Part shown: positions 5,899 to 14,809 of the stretch, one piece after another
Layout: every line of letters begins with the position of its first letter
Numbering within the stretch: the first letter of the stretch is position 1
From: Puniceicoccales bacterium
GTDB lineage: Bacteria; Verrucomicrobiota; Verrucomicrobiia; Opitutales; LL51
DNA length: 20,078 nt
Assembly: GCA_031259665.1 (NCBI GenBank)
Contig: JAIRLD010000061.1
Coordinates: 1-20,078 of the forward strand
Reading direction: 5' to 3'
Notes under the pieces: model-generated
The model's input: the letters and a program-made list of their open reading frames with translations, nothing else
Database searches by the model: none
What the model was told of the DNA's origin: nothing
Position numbers and translations under genes: made by a program

Positions 5899-8800
5899 AT
5901 GGCTGACAGAATTAGTTTCGGAAAACTGGAGGAAGTCATTTCTCCTCCCAATTTTATAGAAAATCAAATCAATTCGTTTAGGGAGTTTTTGCAGAGTGAC
6001 GTCGCAGTTGGAAGTCGGAAGAATGTCGGGTTGGAGAGTGCTTTCCGCGATTTTTTTCCGGTCGAAAGCTATGACGGAAAATGCCGTCTGGAATATGTTT
6101 CCTATCGCGTCTGCGAACCGCGCCATGGCGAGGATTATTGCATCCGCGATGGAACGACCTACGCCGGTTCCCTCTATGTTACGCTCCGACTGTGTGAAGA
6201 AGGAGAAATGCGGGAAGAAGAAATTTATTTCGGCGAGCTACCGATGATCGGGAAACGGGGATCCTTCGTCATCAACGGAGCGGAGCGTGTCGTTGTCAGC
6301 CAGCTGCACCGTTCTCCGGGGATTTGTTTTGAAGAAACGATTCATGCCAGCGGAAAATCGCTCCATGCGTTTCGAATAATACCCGATCGCGGTACGTGGC
6401 TCGAAGTGCAATTTGATCCCAATGATTTACTGTATGTTTACTTGGATCGCCGTCGCCGTCGTAGAAAGTTTTTGCTCACCACGCTCCTCCGCGCGTTTGG
6501 TAACGGTTCCGACCACGAGATTTTGAGCCTATTTTATAAAATAGAAAACAAAAAGATATCTTCATTTAAAGCGGATGTCGATCTTTCGAACTATGTCTTA
6601 ATCGATGACGTCGTCGATGCCAAGGAGGGTATCGTTCTCGTTCGCGCCCATGAGTCGCTTTCGAAGGGACTGTTGCAGGCGTTTAGTGCTGCTGGAATTG
6701 AGCGGGTCGATGTGGTCAATGTTGCGTTCGATAATGGTTTGTTAGTCCGTACGCTGAAAAAGGATCCCGCTAAAAATGCGGAAGATGCATTGCGGGAAAT
6801 TTACAAACGTTTGCGCCCTGGAGAACCGGTAATGGCTAATAATGCAGCCGGTATGATGTCGCGTTTATTTTTGGAGCGAAAGCGCTACGATTTGGGACGC
6901 GTTGGACGGAAAAAATTAAATCAGCGTCTGAAACTTAATAAGGACCTCGATGATCGCCTCATCGATACGGTGGATATCGTAGCGGCGACGAAATTTTTGT
7001 GCCGTTTACGTAAGGGGGAAGAGCATGTGGACGATATTGATCACCTGGGTAATCGGCGCATACGCAGTGTGGGCGAATTACTTGTCAATCAATGCCGTTC
7101 CGGGTTAAGCAAGATGGAGCGATTAATCCGTGAACGGATGGCATTATTCGACAATAGTGTGGATACGATTGTTCCGCAAAAGTTAGTTAATCCGAAGATT
7201 TTCATGAGTTCGGTGCGAGATTTTTTTGCGCGCAGCCAGCTATCGCAATTCATGGACCAGATCAATCCGCTATCGGAATTGGCACACAAGCGGAGGCTTT
7301 CGGCACTAGGTCCCGGCGGTTTGAGTCGTGAGCGCGCGAGTTTCGAAGTTCGCGACGTCCATTCTTCGCACTATGGCCGCATTTGTCCAATCGAAACGCC
7401 GGAGGGGCCTAATATCGGTTTGATCAATTCGCTGAGCACGTTTGCGCGTGTGAATGAGTTTGGATTTATCGAGACGCCCTACCGCGTGGTAAAGGATGGA
7501 TGTGTGACGGGCGAGGTGATTTATTTGGATGCAACTGACGAGGGAAATTGCATTATTGCGCAGGCGAATACGGAGATGGATGGCGAAGGTAATCTTTTAG
7601 GTAACATTGTTGCGCGTCAGCGGGATATGATTTTGGAGGTTGAGCCGTCGAAGGTGGCTTACATGGATGTTTCGCCGAAACAGGTCATTTCCGTAGCTGC
7701 GGGTTTGATACCGTTTCTGGAACATGACGATACTTCGCGGGCGCTGATGGGGGCCAATATGCAGCGGCAAGGCGTGCCATTATTATTACCGGAGGCGCCC
7801 CTTGTCGGAACGGGATTGGAACGGAGGGTTGCGGTTGATTCGAAAAATGTGATTTCTGCCATTGCGGGTGGCGTCGTTGCTTCGGTGGATGCGACGCGCA
7901 TCGTGGTTACGAAAGATGGTTCGATGCCAAAAAAATTGGATCCCAATGGCAATCCATCGGCTGGTGTTTATGTTTACAATTTGCGCAAATTTATTCGATC
8001 CAATTCGGCTACCTGTTTCAATCAGCACTCAATTGTAAAAAAAGGACAGGTTATTCAGGCGGGTGACGCATTGGCCGATGGCGCTGGGACGAATCAGGGA
8101 GAATTGGCATTGGGGTGCAATGTTTTAGTGGCATTTATGCCGTGGAATGGCTACAATTTTCAGGATGCGATTATTTTGAGCGATCGTCTGGTGAAGGAGG
8201 ATGTATTTACATCGGTTCACATTGAAGAATTTGAGGTTGTTGCGCGGGATACGAAATTGGGAGCCGAAGAAATCACGCGGGATATCCCGAATGTGGGTGA
8301 CGAAGCATTGAAAAATTTGAATCGCGACGGTATCGTTCGCGTTGGAGCGGAGGTCAAAGCGGGCGATATTTTGGTCGGAAAAATTACCCCAAAGAGCGAA
8401 TCGAATTTGGCTCCTGAAGAGAAGTTGCTGCGCGCCATTTTCGGTGAGAAGGCGGCAGATGTGAAGGATACGTCCCTTTTGGTGCCGCCCGGTTGCGAAG
8501 GTATTGTAATGGATGTTAAATTTTCTAGCAACGCCGATACGGAAAAAGAAAAAGTTTCAGAGGCCGATCTCCGTCGCCGGATCAAGAAAGCGAATGAGGA
8601 GTGTCGAGGGCAGTTGGAAAAATTACAGGACGATTTAACGGAGTCGCTTTCGAGTATTCTACTGGGCGAGAAAATTCCGCTCGATATTTCTAATGGAGAG
8701 ACGGGGGAAGTAATTATCCCGGCAAATCGTAAAATTACAAAGACATTATTGCGTCGGATCGCAGCCTGTTTTGATGTGCTAGCCATTCCGGCCTCTCCGG

Positions 8801-9663
8801 TTAAAAATCGTATTCTAGAAATTGTCGACGCCTATCGCCAAAAGTTTGTCGATCTCGAAAAGGAACGCGTTCAGAGAATTGAGGCGATCGAGGCGGGTGA
8901 TATCGGCGAAACGGGTGTCATTAAAAATGTAAAAGTTTACGTGGCCAATAAACGTAAAATTCACATCGGTGATAAAATGGCTGGTCGCCACGGCAATAAA
9001 GGTGTTGTTTCAAAAATTGTCGCCCGCGAAGATATGCCATTTTTACCCGATGGAACGCCGGTCGATATTATTTTGAATCCGTTGGGTGTACCGAGTCGCA
9101 TGAATGTGGGACAGGTTTTGGAAACACACCTCGGTTGGGCCTGCGAAAAATTGGGAATCAAGATCGCGACGCCCGTATTCGATGGGATGTCGGAGTTGCA
9201 AATTCGCGAGTATTTGAAAAAAGCAGGCCTTCCGGAAAATGGGAAAAGTGTTCTCTACGACGGCCAAACGGGAGAACGTTTCGATCAGGAAGTGGTCGTC
9301 GGGTATATTTATATGATGAAGCTCAATCACTTGGTTGCCGATAAAATTCACGCGCGTGCGGTGGGGCCGTACAGTTTGGTTACGCAGCAACCCTTGGGCG
9401 GAAAGGCGCAATACGGTGGACAACGCTTCGGAGAAATGGAGGTCTGGGCACTCGAAGCCTATGGTGCGGCATACACGTTGCAGGAAATGTTGACCATCAA
9501 GTCCGATGACGTCCAGGGGCGGACGAAGGCTTACGAATCCTTGGTAAAAGGCGACCGTTCCTTGGAGACGGGTGTGCCCCAGTCATTTAACGTTTTGATG
9601 AAGGAAATTCAAAGTTTGTGTCTCGATATTCGCTTGGAACATGATGAGGTTTACGCGGAATAA
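5899..9663 (+). CDS. rpoB: DNA-directed RNA polymerase subunit beta
   Basis: Beta forms one half of the RNA polymerase active-site cleft. From ATG 5899 the protein is 1254 aa. It shows FVINGAERVVVSQLHRSPG early on, the rifampicin region SQLSQFMDQINPLSELAHKR (446-465), RICPIETPEGPNIGLINSLS, the active-site lysines in GDKMAGRHGNKGV (Lys1026, Lys1034) and the C-terminal LGGKAQYGGQRFGEMEVWALE. A charged, helix-rich insertion occupies about 881-1010, where many bacteria carry a lineage insertion. The start is uncertain. AGGAG at 5876-5880 is 18 bases before ATG 5899 and only 3 bases before an in-frame TTG at 5884, but ADRISFGKLEEVI after ATG 5899 matches the normal N-terminus. rpoC follows after 14 bases. 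Confidence 0.98.
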   Translation: MADRISFGKLEEVISPPNFIENQINSFREFLQSDVAVGSRKNVGLESAFRDFFPVESYDGKCRLEYVSYRVCEPRHGEDYCIRDGTTYAGSLYVTLRLCEEGEMREEEIYFGELPMIGKRGSFVINGAERVVVSQLHRSPGICFEETIHASGKSLHAFRIIPDRGTWLEVQFDPNDLLYVYLDRRRRRRKFLLTTLLRAFGNGSDHEILSLFYKIENKKISSFKADVDLSNYVLIDDVVDAKEGIVLVRAHESLSKGLLQAFSAAGIERVDVVNVAFDNGLLVRTLKKDPAKNAEDALREIYKRLRPGEPVMANNAAGMMSRLFLERKRYDLGRVGRKKLNQRLKLNKDLDDRLIDTVDIVAATKFLCRLRKGEEHVDDIDHLGNRRIRSVGELLVNQCRSGLSKMERLIRERMALFDNSVDTIVPQKLVNPKIFMSSVRDFFARSQLSQFMDQINPLSELAHKRRLSALGPGGLSRERASFEVRDVHSSHYGRICPIETPEGPNIGLINSLSTFARVNEFGFIETPYRVVKDGCVTGEVIYLDATDEGNCIIAQANTEMDGEGNLLGNIVARQRDMILEVEPSKVAYMDVSPKQVISVAAGLIPFLEHDDTSRALMGANMQRQGVPLLLPEAPLVGTGLERRVAVDSKNVISAIAGGVVASVDATRIVVTKDGSMPKKLDPNGNPSAGVYVYNLRKFIRSNSATCFNQHSIVKKGQVIQAGDALADGAGTNQGELALGCNVLVAFMPWNGYNFQDAIILSDRLVKEDVFTSVHIEEFEVVARDTKLGAEEITRDIPNVGDEALKNLNRDGIVRVGAEVKAGDILVGKITPKSESNLAPEEKLLRAIFGEKAADVKDTSLLVPPGCEGIVMDVKFSSNADTEKEKVSEADLRRRIKKANEECRGQLEKLQDDLTESLSSILLGEKIPLDISNGETGEVIIPANRKITKTLLRRIAACFDVLAIPASPVKNRILEIVDAYRQKFVDLEKERVQRIEAIEAGDIGETGVIKNVKVYVANKRKIHIGDKMAGRHGNKGVVSKIVAREDMPFLPDGTPVDIILNPLGVPSRMNVGQVLETHLGWACEKLGIKIATPVFDGMSELQIREYLKKAGLPENGKSVLYDGQTGERFDQEVVVGYIYMMKLNHLVADKIHARAVGPYSLVTQQPLGGKAQYGGQRFGEMEVWALEAYGAAYTLQEMLTIKSDDVQGRTKAYESLVKGDRSLETGVPQSFNVLMKEIQSLCLDIRLEHDEVYAE

Positions 9664-9677
9664 AAGGGGAATTAGAA

Positions 9678-12600
9678 ATGACGACGGAAGCAGTAAAAGA
9701 GTTTTTAGGATTTGAGCGGAATAATGAGTTTGATAGGGTGGCGATTTCGATCGCGTCACCGGATGCGATTCGTTCCTGGTCAAAGGGCGAAATCAAAAAT
9801 CCCGAAACAATCAATTATCGCACATTTAAACCGGAAGTGGGCGGATTATTTTGCCAACGCATTTTTGGTCCCGTCAAGGATTATGAGTGTGCCTGCGGAA
9901 AATATAAGCGCATAAAATATAAGGGAATTATCTGCGATCGCTGTGGCGTCGAGGTGACGCTTTCCCGTTCCCGTCGAGAACATATGGGCCATGTGGAATT
10001 GGCTGTACCCATTTCCCACATTTGGTTTTTGAAAAGTTTACCCAGTCGTTTGGGGTTGTTTTTGGACATGTCCGTGCGCGATATCGAAAAAGTGATTTAC
10101 TATGAAAGCTACATGGTAACGGAACCGGGTTCGACGCCTTTGAAAAAGTGTCAGCTGCTGCAGGAACAGGAGTACGAAATGTTGCGCAGCGAGTATGGCG
10201 ACGACGCATTCGCGGCGAAAATGGGAGCCGTAGCGATTCGCGAAATTTTATCCGAAATGGACCTGGAAGAAATGGTCTACAATATTCAGGAGGAAATGTA
10301 CGCGACAAACGCTAAGCAAATGAAAAAAAAGCTGGCCAAACGCCTCAAAATGGTTTCCGGATTTTTACACTCGGGATCTCGACCGGAATGGATGATTTTG
10401 GAGGCGCTCCCCGTATTGCCACCGGATTTACGTCCGCTCGTTCCGTTGGATGGGGGACGCTTTGCAACGAGTGATCTGAATGATTTGTATCGTCGGGTTA
10501 TTAATCGCAATAATCGTTTAAAAAGTTTGATGCAATTGAAAACGCCGGATGTAATCGTGCACAATGAGATGCGCATGCTACAGGAGGCGGTCGATGCTCT
10601 ATTTGATAATGGACGCCACGGGAAAGCTGTCCTCGGTGCAGGAAATCGTCCGTTGAAGTCCTTGGGCGATATGCTTAAGGGAAAGCAGGGGCGCTTTCGT
10701 CAAAATTTACTCGGGAAACGCGTCGATTATAGCGGCCGTTCCGTCATTGTTATCGGTCCAGAATTGAAGTTGCATCAGTGTGGCCTGCCGAAAAAAATGG
10801 CACTCGTTCTCTTTGAACCCTTTATTATACGGCGTTTAAAAGAATTAGATTTCGTTCATACGGTGCGCAGTGCCCGTAAAATGATTGAGCGTCAGGATCC
10901 CGAAGTATGGGATATTTTAGAGGAGGTTACCCGTGAACATCCTATTTTATTGAATCGCGCGCCGACATTGCACCGCCTATCGATCCAGGCCTTTGAACCG
11001 ATTTTGATTGAAGGCGAAGCGATTCGTCTCCATCCCCTGGTCTGTACGCCGTTCAATGCGGATTTCGATGGCGATCAAATGGCCGTTCACGTGCCACTAT
11101 CGATCGAGGCAATCATGGAGTGTAAATTACTCATGATGGCGACGCAAAATATGTTTTCGCCGTCGAGTGGTAAGCCCATTTTGACACCGTCCCAGGATAT
11201 TATTCTGGGCGTTTATTATTTAACCTACGAGCCTAAACAAAAGGAAGGACGAATTCCATTGATGGGAAGTGTCGAGGAGGTGTTGATGGCGGAGGCGCAG
11301 AATGTCGTCACGAAACAGGATTGGATTCATCTCGCAAATCCGGACTATGGTCGCGTCACGCGCTATGGTAATTATAAGGATCGAATCATTAAGACGACCG
11401 TTGGTCGCGTCATTTTTAATCAAATTTTCCCTCGATCGCTTGGGTTTATCAATTTTTCTGTCAGTAAGGGTATGTTAGGCGATCTGATTATGGGGACCTA
11501 TAAGATCGTCGGTCAAAAGGAAGCGGTACAGATGTTGGATCGCCTCAAAAATCTTGGGTTCCATACGGCGATGAAGGCGGGCCTTTCCATCGGCGTTGAT
11601 GATATGATTGTTCCTTCGGAAAAGCGAGATATTATCGCAGAAGCGCGTCGAAAGGTTGAAGAGGTCGATGCGCAATTTCAGCGGGGAATTATCACTTCCG
11701 GTGAGCGTTTCAATAAGATTATTGACATTTGGACCAACGCTACGGACGAAGTGGCGCGGGTTGCCTTCGATCGCCTGATGAAAAATGATGACAAGGACTA
11801 TATTAATCCAGTTTATCTGATGATGGATTCCGGAGCGCGCGGTAATCGGCAACAGGTCCGCCAATTGTGCGGGATGCGTGGGTTAATGGCGAAACCATCC
11901 GGCGAAATTATTGAGCGACCGATCCTGTCGTCATTCCGCGAAGGACTATCCATTTGGGAATATTTTATTTCGACGCACGGTGCCCGCAAAGGTCTAGCCG
12001 ATATGGCACTGAAAACGGCCGATGCAGGGTATATGACGCGTAAACTGTGTGATGTGGCGATGGACTGCATTGTTTCCTGCGAGGACGATGGCTGTCGCAA
12101 CGGAATTTGGAAGCAGGCGATTATGGATGGGGACGAGGAAATTATTGGTCTCCAGGAGCGCATTATTGGCCGTTGTGCGGCGGAAGATGTGCGCAATCCG
12201 ATTAATTTGGAGGAAGTATTGGTCACTTCGGGGGGACTCATTACGGCGGATGTGGCTCAAAAAATCGATGAAGCGGGCATCGAACGCGTGAAAATTTTAT
12301 CGCCTCTGACGAGTATGAGAAATAATGAAATTCCAGCCCTCGCCTACGGTATCGATCCGGCAACGAATAGTATGGTGGCGTGCGGATCGGCGGTGGGAAT
12401 TATTGCGGCGCAGTCGATCGGCGAGCCGGGAACTCAGCTGACGATGCGTATCTTTCATATCGGTGGTGTAGCGAGTCAGGTTCTCAAAGCACCCGAGCAT
12501 CGCGCGAAAACGGATGGTATCATTCGCCAGGAAAATTTACGTCTCGTTCGGACCGCCGAGGGTGCAAGTATTGTCTTGAATCGAACGGGACGTTTAATTT

Positions 12601-13835
12601 TAGATGACGTCAGTGGTCGTGAAATTGAGAGCTATAGCATTGTTCCGGGGACGGTGTTACTCCATGAAAATGGGGCGGCCGTAAGAAAGGATGAGCTATT
12701 GGCGGCATGGGATCCGCATAGTGTACCGATTATCGCTGAATTTTCTGGACGGATACAGTTTAAGGATATTATTCCCGGTATCACGATCAAACGGGATATC
12801 GACGAAGCAAGTGGGCGTATTATGGCCGTTGTTGTCGAACATAAGGAGGAATTAAATCCGACAATTGAGATTATTGCCGATGAAGAGGGCGAAAAACGTG
12901 TCGTTACTCTCTATGCGATTCCGACAGGAGCGCAAATTTTAGTTGACGATGGCAATCAAATTCTGGGGGGATCGTTACTCGCCAAGACGCCGCGTTCAAC
13001 CTCTAAAACGCAGGATATCACGGGTGGATTACCTCGAGTGGCTGAGCTATTTGAAGCCCGTCGTCCGAAAGAACCCGCGGAAATGGCAAAAATCGACGGC
13101 GTTGTTTCCTTTGGCGGAATGATTCGCAATAAGAAGCGCGTTTGGGTGACGGATACGGAGACGGGACGCCGCGAAGAACATCTTATTCCCCATGGGACCC
13201 ATTTGGTCGTCCATGAGGGCGATTTTGTCAATCGCGGACAAAACTTAACGGAGGGTGTAGCGGATCCCCATGAGATTTTGAATATTTTGGGAACCGCTGC
13301 GGTACAGGAGTATTTAATCTCTGAGGTGCAAAAGGTTTATCGGATGCAGGGCGTGATGATCAATGACAAACATATCGAAATTATTGTGGCGCGGATGCTG
13401 CGAAAGGTGCGCATTACGGATCCGGGCAATTCGGATTTCTTCTGGGGGGAGCAGATTGAAAAAGATTATTTCATTGAAAAAAATGAGGAAATTATCGAGG
13501 CCGGTGGAAAGCCGGCGGAGGCGGAGCCCGTTCTGCTAGGCATTACGAAATCTTCGTTGGAAACGGAGAGCTTTATTTCGGCGGCATCGTTCCAGGAGAC
13601 GACGAAGGTCTTGACCGATGCGGCAACGCTTGGTAAAGTGGATGAGTTGAATGGATTTAAGGAAAATGTCATTATGGGGCATCTTATTCCAGCGGGGAGT
13701 GGGTTGCCGTTCTACCGTAGGTTAAAAATTCGAACCTTTTCCGATGGAAGTGAAGAAGCCGCTTTAGTGCACAATTTGGATCAGGAACCAAATCATGATT
13801 GGGTACAGGAAATGGCGACGACGGTAGGGGATTGA
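9678..13835 (+). CDS. rpoC: DNA-directed RNA polymerase subunit beta'
   Basis: Beta' carries the catalytic magnesium site and the clamp. The protein is 1385 aa. The N-terminal zinc ribbon is intact (Cys71, Cys73, Cys86, Cys89). The catalytic NADFDGD supplies Asp462, Asp464 and Asp466. The bridge helix/trigger loop region is present, including QSIGEPGTQLTMR and FHIGG. The second zinc site is not intact. Where E. coli has SCDTDFGVCAHC (Cys888, 895, 898), this protein reads SMRNNEIPALA (879-889) with no cysteine, while cysteines near the first ligand remain (801, 806). There is no frameshift there. The ATG has AGGGGA at 9665-9670. Confidence 0.98.
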   Translation: MTTEAVKEFLGFERNNEFDRVAISIASPDAIRSWSKGEIKNPETINYRTFKPEVGGLFCQRIFGPVKDYECACGKYKRIKYKGIICDRCGVEVTLSRSRREHMGHVELAVPISHIWFLKSLPSRLGLFLDMSVRDIEKVIYYESYMVTEPGSTPLKKCQLLQEQEYEMLRSEYGDDAFAAKMGAVAIREILSEMDLEEMVYNIQEEMYATNAKQMKKKLAKRLKMVSGFLHSGSRPEWMILEALPVLPPDLRPLVPLDGGRFATSDLNDLYRRVINRNNRLKSLMQLKTPDVIVHNEMRMLQEAVDALFDNGRHGKAVLGAGNRPLKSLGDMLKGKQGRFRQNLLGKRVDYSGRSVIVIGPELKLHQCGLPKKMALVLFEPFIIRRLKELDFVHTVRSARKMIERQDPEVWDILEEVTREHPILLNRAPTLHRLSIQAFEPILIEGEAIRLHPLVCTPFNADFDGDQMAVHVPLSIEAIMECKLLMMATQNMFSPSSGKPILTPSQDIILGVYYLTYEPKQKEGRIPLMGSVEEVLMAEAQNVVTKQDWIHLANPDYGRVTRYGNYKDRIIKTTVGRVIFNQIFPRSLGFINFSVSKGMLGDLIMGTYKIVGQKEAVQMLDRLKNLGFHTAMKAGLSIGVDDMIVPSEKRDIIAEARRKVEEVDAQFQRGIITSGERFNKIIDIWTNATDEVARVAFDRLMKNDDKDYINPVYLMMDSGARGNRQQVRQLCGMRGLMAKPSGEIIERPILSSFREGLSIWEYFISTHGARKGLADMALKTADAGYMTRKLCDVAMDCIVSCEDDGCRNGIWKQAIMDGDEEIIGLQERIIGRCAAEDVRNPINLEEVLVTSGGLITADVAQKIDEAGIERVKILSPLTSMRNNEIPALAYGIDPATNSMVACGSAVGIIAAQSIGEPGTQLTMRIFHIGGVASQVLKAPEHRAKTDGIIRQENLRLVRTAEGASIVLNRTGRLILDDVSGREIESYSIVPGTVLLHENGAAVRKDELLAAWDPHSVPIIAEFSGRIQFKDIIPGITIKRDIDEASGRIMAVVVEHKEELNPTIEIIADEEGEKRVVTLYAIPTGAQILVDDGNQILGGSLLAKTPRSTSKTQDITGGLPRVAELFEARRPKEPAEMAKIDGVVSFGGMIRNKKRVWVTDTETGRREEHLIPHGTHLVVHEGDFVNRGQNLTEGVADPHEILNILGTAAVQEYLISEVQKVYRMQGVMINDKHIEIIVARMLRKVRITDPGNSDFFWGEQIEKDYFIEKNEEIIEAGGKPAEAEPVLLGITKSSLETESFISAASFQETTKVLTDAATLGKVDELNGFKENVIMGHLIPAGSGLPFYRRLKIRTFSDGSEEAALVHNLDQEPNHDWVQEMATTVGD

Positions 13836-13918
13836 AAAGTTGATAAAAATTTAAAATAAAAGCTTGCCCAGATGACCTTTAGTTGTAGTTTAACGAAAAA
13901 TTAAGATAATAGATTTCA
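13836..13918 (+). promoter_or_regulatory. rpoC-rpsL spacer, possible str promoter
   Basis: An AT-rich 83-base spacer between rpoC and rpsL. No terminator hairpin is visible, so read-through from rpoC is likely. A weak -35-like TTGCCC (13864-13869) follows an A/T stretch like the other boxes, with TAGTTT at 13886-13891 after 16 bases. No Shine-Dalgarno sequence is seen before the rpsL ATG. Confidence 0.3.
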
Positions 13919-14302
13919 ATGCCTACCATTAATCAGTTAGTAAAGTCGCCGCGTGTGAATGTAGTTGTGAAGTCAAAAGCACCGGCGTTGCGTGAAAATC
14001 CGTTTAGACGGGGCGTGTGCGTACAGGTGATGACGCGTACGCCTAAAAAGCCTAATTCGGCTATCCGAAAGGTGGCTAAGGTGCGTCTAACCACTGGAAT
14101 TGAGGTGATTGCCTACATTCCCGACGAAGGGCATAGTTTGCAGGAGCACAGTATCGTGTTGGTACGCGGTGGACGTGTGAAGGATTTACCGGGTGTGCGC
14201 TACCATATTGTACGTGGGGCTTTAGACTGTTCCGGCGTAGAAAAACGTCGGCGGAGTCGTTCGAAGTATGGCGTAAAACGTCCTAAGGAAGGTAAGAAAT
14301 AA
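13919..14302 (+). CDS. rpsL: 30S ribosomal protein S12
   Basis: S12 sits at the decoding centre and controls accuracy. At 127 aa it is slightly longer than the E. coli protein, with a basic tail (SRSKYGVKRPKEGKK). The two loops tied to streptomycin response look wild type: TPKKPNSA (41-48) and GGRVKDLPG (84-92, with Lys88 and Asp89). The ATG is clear from the N-terminus MPTINQLV, but no ribosome-binding site is visible upstream. It heads the rpsL-rpsG-fusA group and follows rpoC directly. Confidence 0.97.
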   Translation: MPTINQLVKSPRVNVVVKSKAPALRENPFRRGVCVQVMTRTPKKPNSAIRKVAKVRLTTGIEVIAYIPDEGHSLQEHSIVLVRGGRVKDLPGVRYHIVRGALDCSGVEKRRRSRSKYGVKRPKEGKK

Positions 14303-14315
14303 GTGAGGGGAATAT

Positions 14316-14789
14316 ATGTCGCGTCGTAGAAGAGCTGAAAGACGGGAGTTTGCAAAGGATCCGCGGTTTAATAGTGCCCTAATTGGGCAATTGGTAAGTA
14401 TTGTGATGGAGCGAGGTAAACGTTCTCTAGCATGTTCGATCGTGTATGGTGCCATCGAGAAGGCGAGTGAGGAACTCGCAAAGGGAGACCCGGTGGAACT
14501 TTTACTCGTAGTATTGGAGAATGCGCGTCCGAAGGTGGAGGTAAAGAGCCGTCGCGTTGGCGGAGCGACCTATCAGGTACCGGTGGAAGTTCCGTACATT
14601 CGCCAGCAGAGTTTAGTATTTCGCTGGCTCATTGATGCGGCAAAGTCGCGGAAGGGTAAGGCGATGCGTGAGGCTCTGGGGCAAGAAATTATTGACGCCT
14701 ATAATAATACGGGCAATGTGGTGAAGAAGAAGTCGGAGATGTATCGCATGGCACAGGCCAATCGAGCATTTGCGCACTTTGTTTGGTAA
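14316..14789 (+). CDS. rpsG: 30S ribosomal protein S7
   Basis: S7 organises the 3' major domain of 16S rRNA and borders the E site. The 157-aa product has the usual length. It starts MSRRRRAERREF, where the first arginines are the rRNA-contacting tail. It contains the conserved RRVGGATYQVPVEV (about 79-92, the beta hairpin at the E site) and ends MAQANRAFAHFVW. A GAGGGG before the ATG is a good ribosome-binding site. It lies 13 bases after rpsL and 20 bases before fusA. Confidence 0.97.
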   Translation: MSRRRRAERREFAKDPRFNSALIGQLVSIVMERGKRSLACSIVYGAIEKASEELAKGDPVELLLVVLENARPKVEVKSRRVGGATYQVPVEVPYIRQQSLVFRWLIDAAKSRKGKAMREALGQEIIDAYNNTGNVVKKKSEMYRMAQANRAFAHFVW

Positions 14790-14809
14790 GATGATGAAGG
14801 AAACGAAAA

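Noticed and set aside
8217..8786. Long open frame on the minus strand inside rpoB (about 189 codons), and similar ones opposite fusA, rpoC and the ankyrin gene
   Set aside because: They lie fully inside strongly supported genes and read as low-complexity Ser/Arg-rich translations with no recognisable family. They are shadows caused by codon bias on the coding strand.
13872..13904. Ten-codon ORF before rpsL and short ORFs starting at ATG within the TTGACA boxes before secE and rplC
   Set aside because: They lack a ribosome-binding site and are not coupled to the downstream gene; frames of this size are expected by chance.
14039..14194. Possible streptomycin-resistance substitutions in S12
   Set aside because: Both key loops, TPKKPNSA and GGRVKDLPG, read as wild type.
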